A stretch of 35,718 bases of DNA from contig JAUCBJ010006100.1 in the NCBI GenBank assembly GCA_032718475.1, forward strand, positions 1 through 35,718. Direction: 5' to 3'. The position numbers were made by a program, and so were the translations under genes. Source of the stretch: Nemertoderma westbladi (lineage: Eukaryota; Xenacoelomorpha; Nemertodermatida; Nemertodermatidae). Position 1 is the first letter of the stretch. Every line of letters begins with the position of its first letter. Below the pieces are notes generated by a model. That model was not told where the DNA came from, searched no databases, and saw only the letters and a program-made list of their open reading frames with translations. Of the stretch, positions 10,067 through 19,988 are shown one piece after another.

Positions 10067-10134
10067 ATAATGCGTACATAAATGTAAAATAAAACAAATA
10101 AAATAATGTTGTCACACACCCACTCCAATCGATG

Positions 10135-11230
10135 TTACGTTATGGAGTCCCTAGATGTTTGTTGGATTAGGGAAGTGGTCGTAGGAAGAGTCCCTTGTTT
10201 ATCATAGTTGCCAGACAACTCTCTGTCTCGTTCCAATAAACATAAGCGACCAACCGGCCGATTAAGTTTCTGAGCTTCAAAAACAATTCCGGGCTTTTTG
10301 TAGTTACATCGCATGACTACGAGTTCCACCGATCTCACTAAACCATCATCGGATATATAGGTCTCGATGATACGACCTGTCTGCCACCTCTTACAGGGAA
10401 GATCTGATTCCACTATGAGGACCATGTCTCCCGGCGCTGACATTTTCTTGCTGCGCAAACCACTTTGTTCGAAGCTGCAGTGTAGGAAGATAATATTTTT
10501 TGAAATGGTCAGCGAAATGATGGGATAAAAACTGCATAAGTTGTCAAGTTTGTCGGCAGTATTCGTCTCCGTCCGTTATTTCCGACTGCGGGAGCATGGC
10601 TACAGGATTCTTTAGTAGGAAATGCGCGGGTGTTAGCGCTTCTAGGGAGTCTGGACTCGATGAGACTGGCATAAGCGGTCTCTCGTTGAGATAGGCGGCT
10701 ATTTCCTCCATTAATGTCTGCAAAAGTTTGTCGGTGAGATATGCGCGGCATGGCACTACGAAGTGAAATGCAGTCTACACGCTACGTATGAGTCTCTCCC
10801 AACTTCCTCCCCACCAAGGGGCGTCAGCGGCGTTAAAGGTCCAGCTAGATGCTGTTACTCTCAGCTGATCATCCACCTGTCTTTGGTTCCAATCGTTTAC
10901 ATAAGCTTTGATATCGTTGTTGGCTCCGATGAAATTAGTACCTTTGTCAGATCTCATAGTATTGCTAGTCCCAAAACGAGCGATTTGTCAGCGTAAACTC
11001 AGTATGAAACTATTGGTAGATAGATCGTTCACCATATCAACATGGATCACTCTACAAGTCTAACAAACAAAGATGACGCACCATCGCTTGACTATAGTCC
11101 TAGCGCGATACACTTCAATAGGGCCAAATAAATCCACACCGGTATTGGTAAAGAGGGTGGTTCATATCAGCTTACTTTTTCCCTAGGTAATTCTGCCTCT
11201 CGCTGTGTTAACGGCCTACTAAATGCTTTC
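10135..11230 (-). pseudogene. BEL/Pao integrase core and DUF5641 C-terminal domain
   Basis: All three catalytic positions of the DDE core are legible: an Asp in NTGVDLFGP near 11130, an Asp in MRSDKGTNFIGANND (start of the frame at 10957) and a Glu in WGGSWERLIRSV near 10780. Stops interrupt the stretch between the first two. The frame 10756-10544 continues with LTDKLLQTLMEEIAAYLNER and LTPAHFLL, standard for the family. The last frame, 10458-10135, is the DUF5641 domain: PGDMVLIVESDLP, RWQTGRIIETYISDDGLVRS and RPVGRLCLLE. Pol ends at 10135; ORF A follows 70 bp later. Integration would need an intact frame, which this copy lacks. Confidence 0.85.
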
Positions 11231-11432
11231 CTAGATGGTATACAGTTCCTAAGAACTTGGTTTAGTGGTCTACGGGGCTTATGGAAATAATAGCGAGTTC
11301 AAATTTCGCTAAGAACTCGTTCTCTACCAGCATGGTAAAGCTTACTGTGAACATCTACAATCATCTTGATTTGTATTTCAAGATTTCTAATTAGTATGGG
11401 AAACTTAGTGTCAAAGGACAATGGAGCATTGG

Positions 11433-11786
11433 TTAATCTCTCTCCGACAGGATTAGCCCATCTATCATTGTGCTAGAAAAAGAACCCCTTAATCGCATCT
11501 GTGGATTTCTCAACAACAGGAAATACCTTTCGGAATTCTCATAACATTGCAGGAGTCTCAGTATTTGCTTGTTGGTTTCATCATGTTCTTGGTAAATGAT
11601 TTTATCAGTTACAAACTTAGTAGGTAGCCTATAAATGGGAAGGTCTTTGGAAGTATGGACCCTTTCAGCTACTTCAGAGGTGGCATCATTAGCGATCTTT
11701 GTCCTAGAATAATGATGATGGAAACACCGCTTTAAATACACAATGGCTTTGCAAAGCCTATTCCAGGAGCTATAATGAGCCATCAC
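11433..11786 (-). pseudogene. BEL/Pao pol: RNase H to integrase linker
   Basis: A 117-codon frame begins near HYSSWNRLCKAIVYLKRCF, the conserved SSW-RL-R-A-L-RF block found between RNase H and the integrase zinc-binding region in BEL/Pao Pol. It ends with RLRGSFSST and ILSERD. It is separated from the RNase H frame by stops in about 160 bp and from the integrase core by about 200 bp with many stops. Confidence 0.65.
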
Positions 11787-11952
11787 TCTCTGGATGATGG
11801 GAGAGAGTCCCTTTGAGACATCTGGTGTTCCAGACTTCCAATCTCTTTCCCTTATTTCAACAACTGATTTATTCGGGCTCGGGTAATGTCCATGGATTTT
11901 GGTTGATTAGGATCCATAGTGGCGTCACCGGATCAATCGTTGGCTTGAACAG

Positions 11953-13650
11953 TTAGGATTTATTCATCCGGGTTTTTGGTTTGACCTTTTCCGCTCCCTT
12001 GGCTTGTCTGATCTCAGCCATGGTGAGATGAGGGGGCCATTTCTCCTCTTCTTTATTTAGGAAGTCGGGGCCGCTTAACCAATCTGGAGTATCTGTCAGT
12101 TCTTGAGGAGTTGCTCCTCTGGAGGCGATGTCGGCGGGGTTAATCGTCCCAGGGCAATGTCTCCATTGATCTATATTAGTGCGACTGAGTATAATGGCTA
12201 CTTGGTTGGTAACAAAGATACTGAACTGACAGGCTTCATTAGTGTTATATTCCAGATTGAGTAATGCGTCAGTCCAATAAACAGTTTTCTCTAGTGGATA
12301 TTCGATCTGTTCAGTTACATTCTGGCCGATGGCTGTAGCGTATAGTGCCGCTTTTGACTCCGCTCTGGGGACTCGCAGTTTGTTGTTTATTAAGGCCTTG
12401 GAGGTGGCTAATGAAACTTTAATACCGTCGGGAGTTTCAACCCTCAGGTAGGCTACTATACCTATTCCGATATCGCTGGCATCTCCAAAAACATGGAGTT
12501 TATAGGAATACGTGGGGAGAACGTGACCGAAATACGAGCGGGAAATCTTAAAGTTCTTGTTAGCTGGTAAAGAATCCTCCCACTTCATACACTTCTTTAG
12601 CAGTTCTCCCTTGAGTGGATCATCCCAAGAGTGGTTTTCGAGCCATATTTGTTGCACCAGACTCCGAGCAACTAGGATTACAGGAGTAATAAATCCCAAT
12701 GGGTCGAAATAAGTGCTCAGAATACCCAGGCAAATTCGTTTAGTTCGAACGGGGTTTTCGCGTTGTTTCAGTTGGAAGAAATAAAATTTCTCCCTCCATG
12801 TCCCATTTCAATCCAAGGGTTTTGGTTTCATGGAGATCGTCTTTAATGAGGTCAAGATATTTAACACCTCGGTCTTCCACTGGGATCGATTCCAGGAACT
12901 CACGGGAGTTACTAGTGAATTTGGTTAGGCGAAATCCACCTCGTTGTAAGCACTCTACCATTCCCTTGGCAACCTCGATTGCTTCTTCCACCGATGGGAG
13001 GGACTTTAGGTTGTCATCGATGTAAATATCTCATTTGATGTTGTCAATAACCGCTTTAGAGAAGGCGTCTTTATTATCGTCGGCAGTGGTATGCACTACC
13101 GAACAAGCGTTCGAGGGGCTAGATATGATCCCGAAAGCCTGGATGGTCATCCAGTACTCCACCGGTTCTCGGTTGAGGTTTCCTTCAGGCTACCACAGAA
13201 ATCATAAGCTATCTCGGTCCCGAGGTAACGCTTTAACTTACAGAAACATGCCTTCAATGTCGGAGGCGGCAGCAATAGAATATTGCCAGAGTCGTAATAA
13301 TATTCCCAATAAAGATTGAAGTAAGTTGGGTCCTGGCAACAGTTCAGAATTTAGGGATTGTCCTTTTTAAATGGCGGAGCCGTCGAATACTACCCGGATT
13401 TCATCTGGTTTACCGGGTTTAGGAACGTAATGATGGGTTAAGTAATACGTTATCTCTGTTATGGGTGTTTCCACCGGAACTCGCTCCGCGTATTGGTCTG
13501 TTCGCTTTCCAATCTTTCTTTCAAAGTCCTTCTGGATGGTCCCGTTAAATACGAACCTACTCTAGCAACTCTCTCAATCTCCTGCCATTCTTCCTCCATC
13601 CACTCAACCTCAGGTGCGGGAGTCGCCAACATGGTAGCTGGATGGCACAT
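11953..13650 (-). pseudogene. BEL/Pao pol: reverse transcriptase and RNase H
   Basis: A leading frame (13650-13459) precedes RT. Between 13458 and 12992 the RT palm is readable despite stops: VPKPGKPDEIRVVFDG, a DIEGMF motif A, an FGIISSPSNA motif B and YIDDNLKS, whose YIDD box lies at 13013-13024. It continues in 12991-12740 (fingers/thumb side). The frame 12699-11953 covers RNase H: LHVFGDASDIGIGIVAYLR with the first Asp, the Glu in RVPRAESKAAL, YWTDALLNLEY with the next Asp, then WRHCPGTINPADIASRG, diagnostic for BEL/Pao. Several in-frame stops, including a TGA at 13031-13033 just before the YIDD box, and frame changes make it inactive. Spacing of domains suggests no large deletion inside RT. 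Confidence 0.85.
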
Positions 13651-13872
13651 CGGGGCTACAGGAGACAGTCCTTTTATTTATAATTCTATTGCTAATTCTA
13701 TATCAATACCAGTCTGAGACTCTGGTATTTGTCTACTGGCCAATGGAAGTTTGGTAATGTGTAAAGGGAACTCAGAGTTGTGTTCAGGCAGCAAAAGGGT
13801 CGGCTCTTTTTGGTAACGGGGGCATATTTTCCTGAATAGTTCCAGGTGAATGTTCTTATAGTAGATATTTTG

Positions 13873-14195
13873 TTATGGTAGCTACTAGCTAGTGTTTTTT
13901 TACTAGCTAGTATGTTTTTTATATAATTTCAAAAAGTTATAGCTAGTAAAAAATCATTGTGTTAGCTACCATAAAAAAAAAACAATTAGTAATCTAGTTA
14001 TTAATATTCAAAAAGTTCTAGCTAGTAAAAAATCACTGTGTTAGCTACCATAAAAAAACACAATTAGTAATCTAGTTATTAATATTCTAGAATATTATAT
14101 TTTAGTTACTATAAATTAATTTCTAATCAATAGTACTCTTCCATGAATGCATAAATGGTATTGTTTATTTTATTAATAAATACTAGCTACCATAA
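13873..14195. repeat. AT-rich foldback/MITE-like insertion with internal duplication
   Basis: TTATGGTAGCTA at 13873-13884 is the exact inverse complement of 14184-14195. Inside, a 79-bp segment containing GCTAGTAAAAAATCA and TTAGCTACCATAA is repeated in tandem (about 13930-14008 and 14009-14087). The stretch is non-coding and interrupts the minus-strand gag-pol of the BEL/Pao element between gag and RT. No clear target duplication is seen, so it may be a MITE or simply an internal repeat. Confidence 0.5.
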
Positions 14196-14463
14196 ATTCT
14201 AGAATATAAATGAGTTCAATATCAATATTTTCATTCATGAATAGTCTTAAAATGTAAAAAAAAATGACTTGCAATTTTTTTGAAAATATACCCCCGTTTC
14301 CGAAATAGAGCCAAAGGGTCTCCATTCCATTAAAGAAGTAGTTTTGATAGCAGGCCTAATTATTTCTGGCTCATCCACTATAGTAGAGAGTCTATCTGAT
14401 CGTACAACTTGAGTTATTAACTTTCCCTTCATTCTCCCTTCATTTTCCCTTAAAATTCCCTTC

Positions 14464-15410
14464 TCACCGGGGGGGGGGGGGGGGGGGTGGGGGGGGGGAG
14501 TTAGGTAACTTATGTCCTATGGGCGCTCTTCTACGTCCGTTTGAAGGGGATTTGTTGCTTCTACACTGGGAATCAGTGGTAGTACTTTCGTCTGAGGTGG
14601 TAGTAAATCCATGTCTTTTAGGAGTAGATCGACTTAGGTATTGCATCTGAGTCGCTGCCCTTTGTTTACTTAAGAAATCTTGTCTCGCTTGATTTGCTTG
14701 CAACTAGAGTTAGAGACCACTCTAGTTGCGCCTTTGCTTCAGCTGCCTTTCTTTCAACTTCTGAGGTGGCAGCTTTAAGTTCAACTTCTGCAGCTGCCGC
14801 TGCATCTTTAAGTTCGGCTTCTGCCGCTGCCGCTGCAGCTTTCCGTTCGACTTCCGCCGCTGTTGCTGCAGCTTTCCTTTCAACTTCCGCCGCTGCAGCT
14901 TTAAGTTCGGCCTCAGCGGCGGCATCTCTTTTCCTATCTTCTATTAATCCTTTCTTTACTTGTTCCTCCTTGTCCAAAGCGATGAGAATGTCTTCGTCTA
15001 TTTTAGCTTGCTCAGCCGCTTGCATCTGGGCATCCAATGAGTCTAAAATTAGGTTGGCTGTCTCACTGTTGGGGTGAAGTCCCGCTAGACGCCTCCTTAG
15101 CTCTTTGTCACCTATGAATCGTTGGTAATCAGATAAATAGATGTCTATAGCATCTTTCTTCGGAGGTTTTTCAGATGCCGCCTCGCTTTCCTCATGAGAA
15201 AAGACTGCGTCTGTGGATTCACTTGAGCCCTAGTGCCTATAATAGACCTATGGTGCTTCGCTAACCTAGGGTTACAACTACTGTAGGGATGGCCTTTCTT
15301 ACAGTAGGAGGGGACTTAGACCTCGGTCGGGGCCTTTCTACACTTTGATCTGGGTCACAGATTGTCTGTTCCAAAAGACTATCTGACATTGTTTGTTTTG
15401 GGTCAGACAT
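14464..15410 (-). pseudogene. BEL/Pao gag with Ala/Glu/Lys coiled coil
   Basis: A minus-strand ATG at 15410-15408 opens a frame starting MSDPKQTMSDS and an Arg/Pro/Ser-rich stretch, interrupted by TAGs around 15235-15265 and then continuing in a second frame with a charged segment (DIYLSDYQRFIGDKELRRRL). Next come about 65 residues of near-repeats of the type AAEVERKAAAA, predicted as a long coiled coil (about 14700-14920). A frameshift near 14700 leads to a third frame (14703-14464) that is Arg/Ser/Thr rich and ends in a poly-Pro run encoded by the poly-G tract at 14469-14498. Position upstream of RT and the charged coiled-coil N-terminus suit a Gag; no zinc knuckle is visible before the tract. 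The plus-strand Ser/Ala-rich frame here is its shadow. Confidence 0.65.
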
Positions 15411-16305
15411 AATTTAATCACAGTTGAATGCCTATCACTATAATAACAGTTAAAGTAAGTCTAGGGCAAATCAGTATCAACTGTCAGTCTTGTAGTTACC
15501 TAATATTGTTACTCAATGTAACGTGGATAGATAACGATGTTATAATACCGGTATACACCCTATAGTATATATAACAGTATTACTACAGACTAGCATCAAT
15601 CACTGAATACCGGTATATAAGTTTAGCCTAAGTTATATAAATATATAATAAGCTTACGGTAGGCACCGATATTATCAATAATTAAATAATAACCGATTAT
15701 CCGATTTTGGAATTATTTCACTTTTACTCTATTACTGATATTGAGCAATAGGTTCAACTAATATAAGACCTAATTGATGTATAACAAGCCTACTGATTTA
15801 TAAATCTGATTGAGTTAAATTTATAAATATATATACCAGTAATGGGTTTTGTCAATTATTGAAATAAATTTTATTATTTCTGAGTACGAAGTCACTACAC
15901 AGAGGTTGGACACTCTCAGTGGAGTGCTACTTGTTAGACACTAAATACTGATAGTTCTACTTAACTAAGTTACTTATCACTACAAATTACTTACGTATAA
16001 CAGGTTGAGATTACACAATCTCTAAGTAAACAATAAACAAAGTTACACGTATAATTTTTAGGGTAATTTTACAAGAATTTTACAAACCAGACTAACAAGA
16101 ATTTAGAATTTCTGGTTCTTACAGACTGACAGGGAATTTACGGAATTTTGAAACCAATAAAGTAGTATTCAATACGTTGTGTTGTCCAGATAAGGAAATG
16201 CCACCGTCTGACGGCTTATAGTCTACTCTATTAACAAACGTACCCGGAGTGTCCTATACCTAGAGATTAATTATCGAAGCCTAAAGCTAATGGACCTATT
16301 AACTT
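15411..16305. other. AT-rich leader region of the minus-strand BEL/Pao element
   Basis: About 0.9 kb without any open frame lies between the gag start (15410) and the right copy of repeat R. It contains scattered ACCGGTATA-type sequences (about 15548, 15608). It probably holds the 5' untranslated leader and LTR parts; no primer-binding site was identified. Confidence 0.4.
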
Positions 16306-16456
16306 AAGCAGATTCTTCACACAAAGAAACAGATGGTAGATTTTGTTATCCCAACTCTGAGTTTTTTTGGTAGACACGTAGTTGCATAAATTATAAGCCT
16401 TTTAGAGTATTTAGCGCATTGCGCAAAATGACCTATTTTGTCCGCAAAATCTTTTA
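16306..16456 (+). repeat. 151-bp direct repeat R, right copy
   Basis: Same orientation as 7107-7256 and about 93-94 percent identical by eye. Its right end runs directly into a plus-strand integrase C-terminus that begins in mid-domain at about 16460. The two copies enclose the whole minus-strand BEL/Pao element, so R could be a short or partial LTR, or a shared fragment captured at both sites. Confidence 0.85.
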
Positions 16457-16459
16457 TAA

Positions 16460-16729
16460 GGAGACATGGTATTAGTAGTGGATCCTAATCTCCCAAGGAA
16501 ATATTGGCAGACAGCACGCATAGTAGAAACACACGTCAGTGCGGATGGCCTGGTAAGATCAGTGGATCTAGTAGTGCTGAGGGGAAAAGGCAAGCTAAGC
16601 TTCATTCCCCAGAGACTCAATCACCCTATAGGCTGCGTCTGCCTGCTAGAAATGGCACGCGAAGAATCTGGCAACTACGGCAAGCAAGAAGACAAGCCAA
16701 CACACTTGACATATTTTTTATTGGACTAG
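16460..16729 (+). pseudogene. BEL/Pao integrase C-terminal DUF5641 domain, second element
   Basis: Starts in mid-domain at GDMVLVVDPNLP and continues with YWQTARIVETHVSADGLVRS, VDLVVLRG and HPIGCVCLLE to a TAG at 16727-16729. It aligns with the minus-strand DUF5641 at 10458-10135, with roughly two-thirds identity in the core, so the two elements are related but not recent copies. Everything upstream of the Gly-Asp-Met is missing: repeat R abuts directly at 16456. This fragment places the plus-strand ORF A and ORF B downstream of an integrase, as in the minus-strand element. Confidence 0.8.
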
Positions 16730-18083
16730 TTAACTCCCTTGGAACGTTATACACACGACGCATGAAACCTAAGCCCAACTCTTGACAACATGTTGCAATA
16801 AGTTATTATTAAACATGATGCGCAGCCAACCAAAACCCTTATTAATTCTATGATGACGGTGATAATACAATTGAATGCGGAATCCATATTCTTTATTTCG
16901 GTTAAACCAAACTCTGGGTAAATTCTGGAGATGGTCCGCCACTTCTTGTATAACCCGCGTACATAAGGGAGTAACAAATAAAATTATAATAAACTATACC
17001 AGTCATGATAAGTCATTATTAAACATGATGCATGACATGGTCTTGCTGTATTATGATGGCCCAATAACACTTGAATGCAGAGTCTTAATTACTACTCCCG
17101 CATCTTGTCCATCACCAGAGTACAGTAAGATATGTCAATTATTAGTTGGCTGGAAATTTCAAGAACCAACCTTGCTTGATATTGTCAATACAATATCATA
17201 TTCATATAAATCCGTTCAAGTCACTGTAATAATAAGCATTACAGGAACAGTCGCAGTCCACTTAGAGGCTCTCTCCCAAGGGATGAGTAAACCTAGTTTA
17301 AGTCACTAGATCGCATAAATCTAAATTTATATTATTCATTAATGGTTTAATACCATCAAGCCTTTAATCACGACATTAATACGACAATAGTATAAACACC
17401 GGTACTATACAGACAAACACCACAACCAAGTAAATAAATTAAATAATACAACCAACAAAAACATAATAATATCACAGTAGACCCAGATCTGTGTGAATGA
17501 GCAATACCCTATTCTACCGCTATATTTACCAAATGTTGATCCTCGATAAATTAATTAATAAAGTTCTAGAGTTTTATCGTATATTTTTCCTAAAATTAAT
17601 ACCCTTAAATTTATTTAATGAGTATTCATGGAAATTAAAAATATCAACATTCGGGAAATAGTAAGTTTGTAACAGACATTTGTGCGTGTTGTAGCATTGG
17701 GTGTGTTAGATTACACGATAGTACGAATAACAGCTATTCTCCATGTGTTTACTTTAGCGAACCAAAACCCTATTGCAGAATAATTTCAGTCGCACTACAA
17801 TAGTCGATATACCCCAACGAATAGCCCTCGGAGAGACCGGCCTCGAGCTTTTCCTGCACGTTAGCTGCTTCGTCTTCCACCCGTTCTTCCATACCTGTTG
17901 GATAGGGAATAGGCATAGTGGAGCTAACGTGGCCAGGGGCAGCTCGGGTCCATGTTGGGCTGGGGATAAAGGGCAGCTTGCCACTGCCAGCCATATATGA
18001 ACTCAAATAACTATAATAATTATCGATTCATTGGTTCACTTCTGCTGGGTTATTAATATATTTACTCATTTACAATAACAATA
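16730..18083. other. Interval between integrase fragment and ORF A, plus copy
   Basis: No recognised gene. A diverged direct repeat is visible: the sequence around ATTATTAAACATGATGC at about 16803 resembles that at about 17014, and both are followed some 50 bp later by TTGAATGC. A 144-codon plus frame (16875-17309) and a 78-codon minus frame (17770-18006; Pro-rich, then EKLEAGLSEGYSLGYIDYC) are open, but neither has a counterpart in the minus-strand element. The interval may hold an insertion. Confidence 0.35.
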
Positions 18084-19926
18084 ATGAATACTTCTAAAGA
18101 CGATTCAATGGACAATCTCGATATGCAGCGACAACAACAACTTTCATAGGAATATCGCCGAGGTATGAGAGAGATGATGGATGATCTATTGACACCCGGA
18201 GCACCACAACAGTATACTGAGCCGCTAATGTTCCCCGTAGAGATATCAGAACGACTTCATTATCGCGCCTTCATGAACAGTTACACTAATATTGATGGTT
18301 CATACAAGCCATTCGTTATATCCGGACATCCAAGCGACCTCATATACTCCGAAGACGTTCATAAGCGGCAAGATATGGAAATGTGGCGCTATCATGTACG
18401 AAAACAACGAGGAAGATGCGATTTGGGATGCCATGTCAGCGAACGATGCGGAAGCTAGCGACAACGCGGCTAGATTTGAGTTTTTAATTACCTTTCTCAG
18501 AGAAACGTATTTGAACGTGGTGGCAGCTCAAAACCTGCAAACTCATTACCCCAAAGGCATCCACCTTGATCAAATAGTGGAACTTAAGCGTTTGAAACAT
18601 ACGATGATGTACCTAACCGCAGCTAGACCTTTACCCGTGTTGCCGGATCGTTTCGACGCTATGGAGGAGTATTGTAAAACTGGTTCCCGATCTACACACC
18701 TAAGTTGCCAGGACTTTAAATTATTGTATTACTATGATGACTGTCCACACCCGAACCAACAAGTAAACAATGATGAACATGCATGATGGGGTCGACTGGT
18801 TAATCACCCCCGTGAACATTGCCCTAAACACAGTTACTTGCATTTCACGTATGGAGGATACGAGCGCGATTTATTTGGCATGGATGAATGAGCCTTAAAG
18901 AAATTACGTAAAGTGGAGCGTTTACCCATTGACGTCCTACGATTCTCAGTGCGACCCCCGGCTCCGAAATTTCAACCGTCTCCAGTTCTTCCCTAGGATT
19001 TCGGCCCTTTAGATGAAGATTACTCAGAATACCGAGACATCATCCTACTGGAGCAGCTGATCCCTCGAGAGGAACCGGTGATAACCCCATTAGTTTCACC
19101 CAGACTCGGAAGAGGAGTTGGGATATCCCGAGCCGTGACGCCAGGTGAACTGGTGATACCAGGTGTAGTCATACCCCCCCGCGACTGATAATGATAACTC
19201 AACTGATAATGTCGACTAGTTTAGCCGGTATCCATGCGCATCTATCCACGACTCCATCCAGTACCTTGTTAACAGAACTCGCTTTGTTGGAGGCTATGGA
19301 CAACACTGCGTTCCAGAGAAATTAATACATTGAGAGCTCGTATCGCCAAAGAAGACATACAATCCTTCTCAGATTTCCTCTCCAATCTCCAAGCTGAGGC
19401 TAGAGAGAAAGAACAAGAACGATGTGAGGAAGAAGCGATAGCATTGGAGGATGCCGACCTCACCGTCTACCGACAACCTTATGTCCAATCGTTGATGGAA
19501 GGTTTTCAACCTAAACGTTACGTTCACCCTTCCATGCAGCACAGGTCTTCGGCACCAAGCAACTGTGCATCTTCAACGAGCCCGCTGAAACCTTGGCGCT
19601 GAACTTGTGCTATCGCCGATGTTCCGATGCTAAAGATACCTACCTTGGAACTGTTATGTGTAGATGGTGAATTAGTTCCCCCTTCTCCCACTCGAGCCGA
19701 CATAATTCGGGAAAGGGTCCACGGAGTAAATGTAGCGCATCATCCTTTAAGTTATCCCTTCTATGGAATGAAAGACCATCCTCGATTTGTGATGCTTAAA
19801 CAACACTACGTCATACAACCAGAACAACCTGGACAGGATATGCGATTCTTACCATTGGTGAAACCCTTGGAGCTCGTAGAACTGGAGGCTTTGCATCAAT
19901 ATTTTGGTGAAATTAAACTGATTTAA
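18084..19926 (+). pseudogene. ORF A, plus copy (unknown BEL/Pao-associated protein, ~610 codons)
   Basis: Begins at ATG 18084 with MNTSKDDSMDNLDMQRQQQL and runs, with frame changes, to TAA at 19924-19926. Breaks: TAG at 18147-18149, a shift between frames near 18410-18440, TGA at 18784-18786, TGA 18889-18891, TAG 18994-18996, a stop cluster at 19186-19194 and further shifts near 19200-19330. Recognisable blocks shared with the minus copy are near 18610 (TMMYLT), 18660 (MEEYCKTG) and 18950 (VRPPAP). The part 19330-19480 is highly charged and helical (LQAEAREKEQERCEEEA), probably coiled coil. The end (19627-19926) is compact and well preserved, with HHPLSYPFYGMKDHPRFVML. No signal peptide, membrane span or known enzyme motif seen. 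A 50-bp AT-rich spacer separates it from ORF B. Confidence 0.6.
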
Positions 19927-19988
19927 AAAACCTTATAATATAGTAACAATATAATAGTTCACGTCCACCCTTTAACTTGGAGACATTT

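Larger units (their letters stand above)
7501..15410 (-). mobile_element. BEL/Pao LTR retrotransposon with two extra 3' ORFs (decayed)
   Basis: On the minus strand the order is gag (15410-14464), RT and RNase H (13650-11953), a linker segment (11786-11433), integrase with DUF5641 (about 11230-10135), then ORF A (10066-9370) and ORF B (8671-7501) remnants. The BEL/Pao assignment rests on the RNase H region, the integrase DDE residues and the DUF5641-type C-terminal domain. All frames carry stops or frameshifts. The direct repeats at 7107-7256 and 16306-16456 may be its LTR remnants, which would give a total of about 9.35 kb. A protease was not recognised. Confidence 0.8.

Noticed and set aside
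14694-15077. Plus-strand Ser/Ala-rich frame of 127 codons
   Set aside because: It is the antisense of the repetitive coiled-coil gag segment; the repeated codons keep several frames open. The minus frame fits the gag position and charge pattern.
16875-17309. Plus-strand frame of 144 codons as an env-like gene
   Set aside because: No counterpart in the minus-strand element, no signal peptide or recognisable motif, and it overlaps a diverged non-coding duplication.
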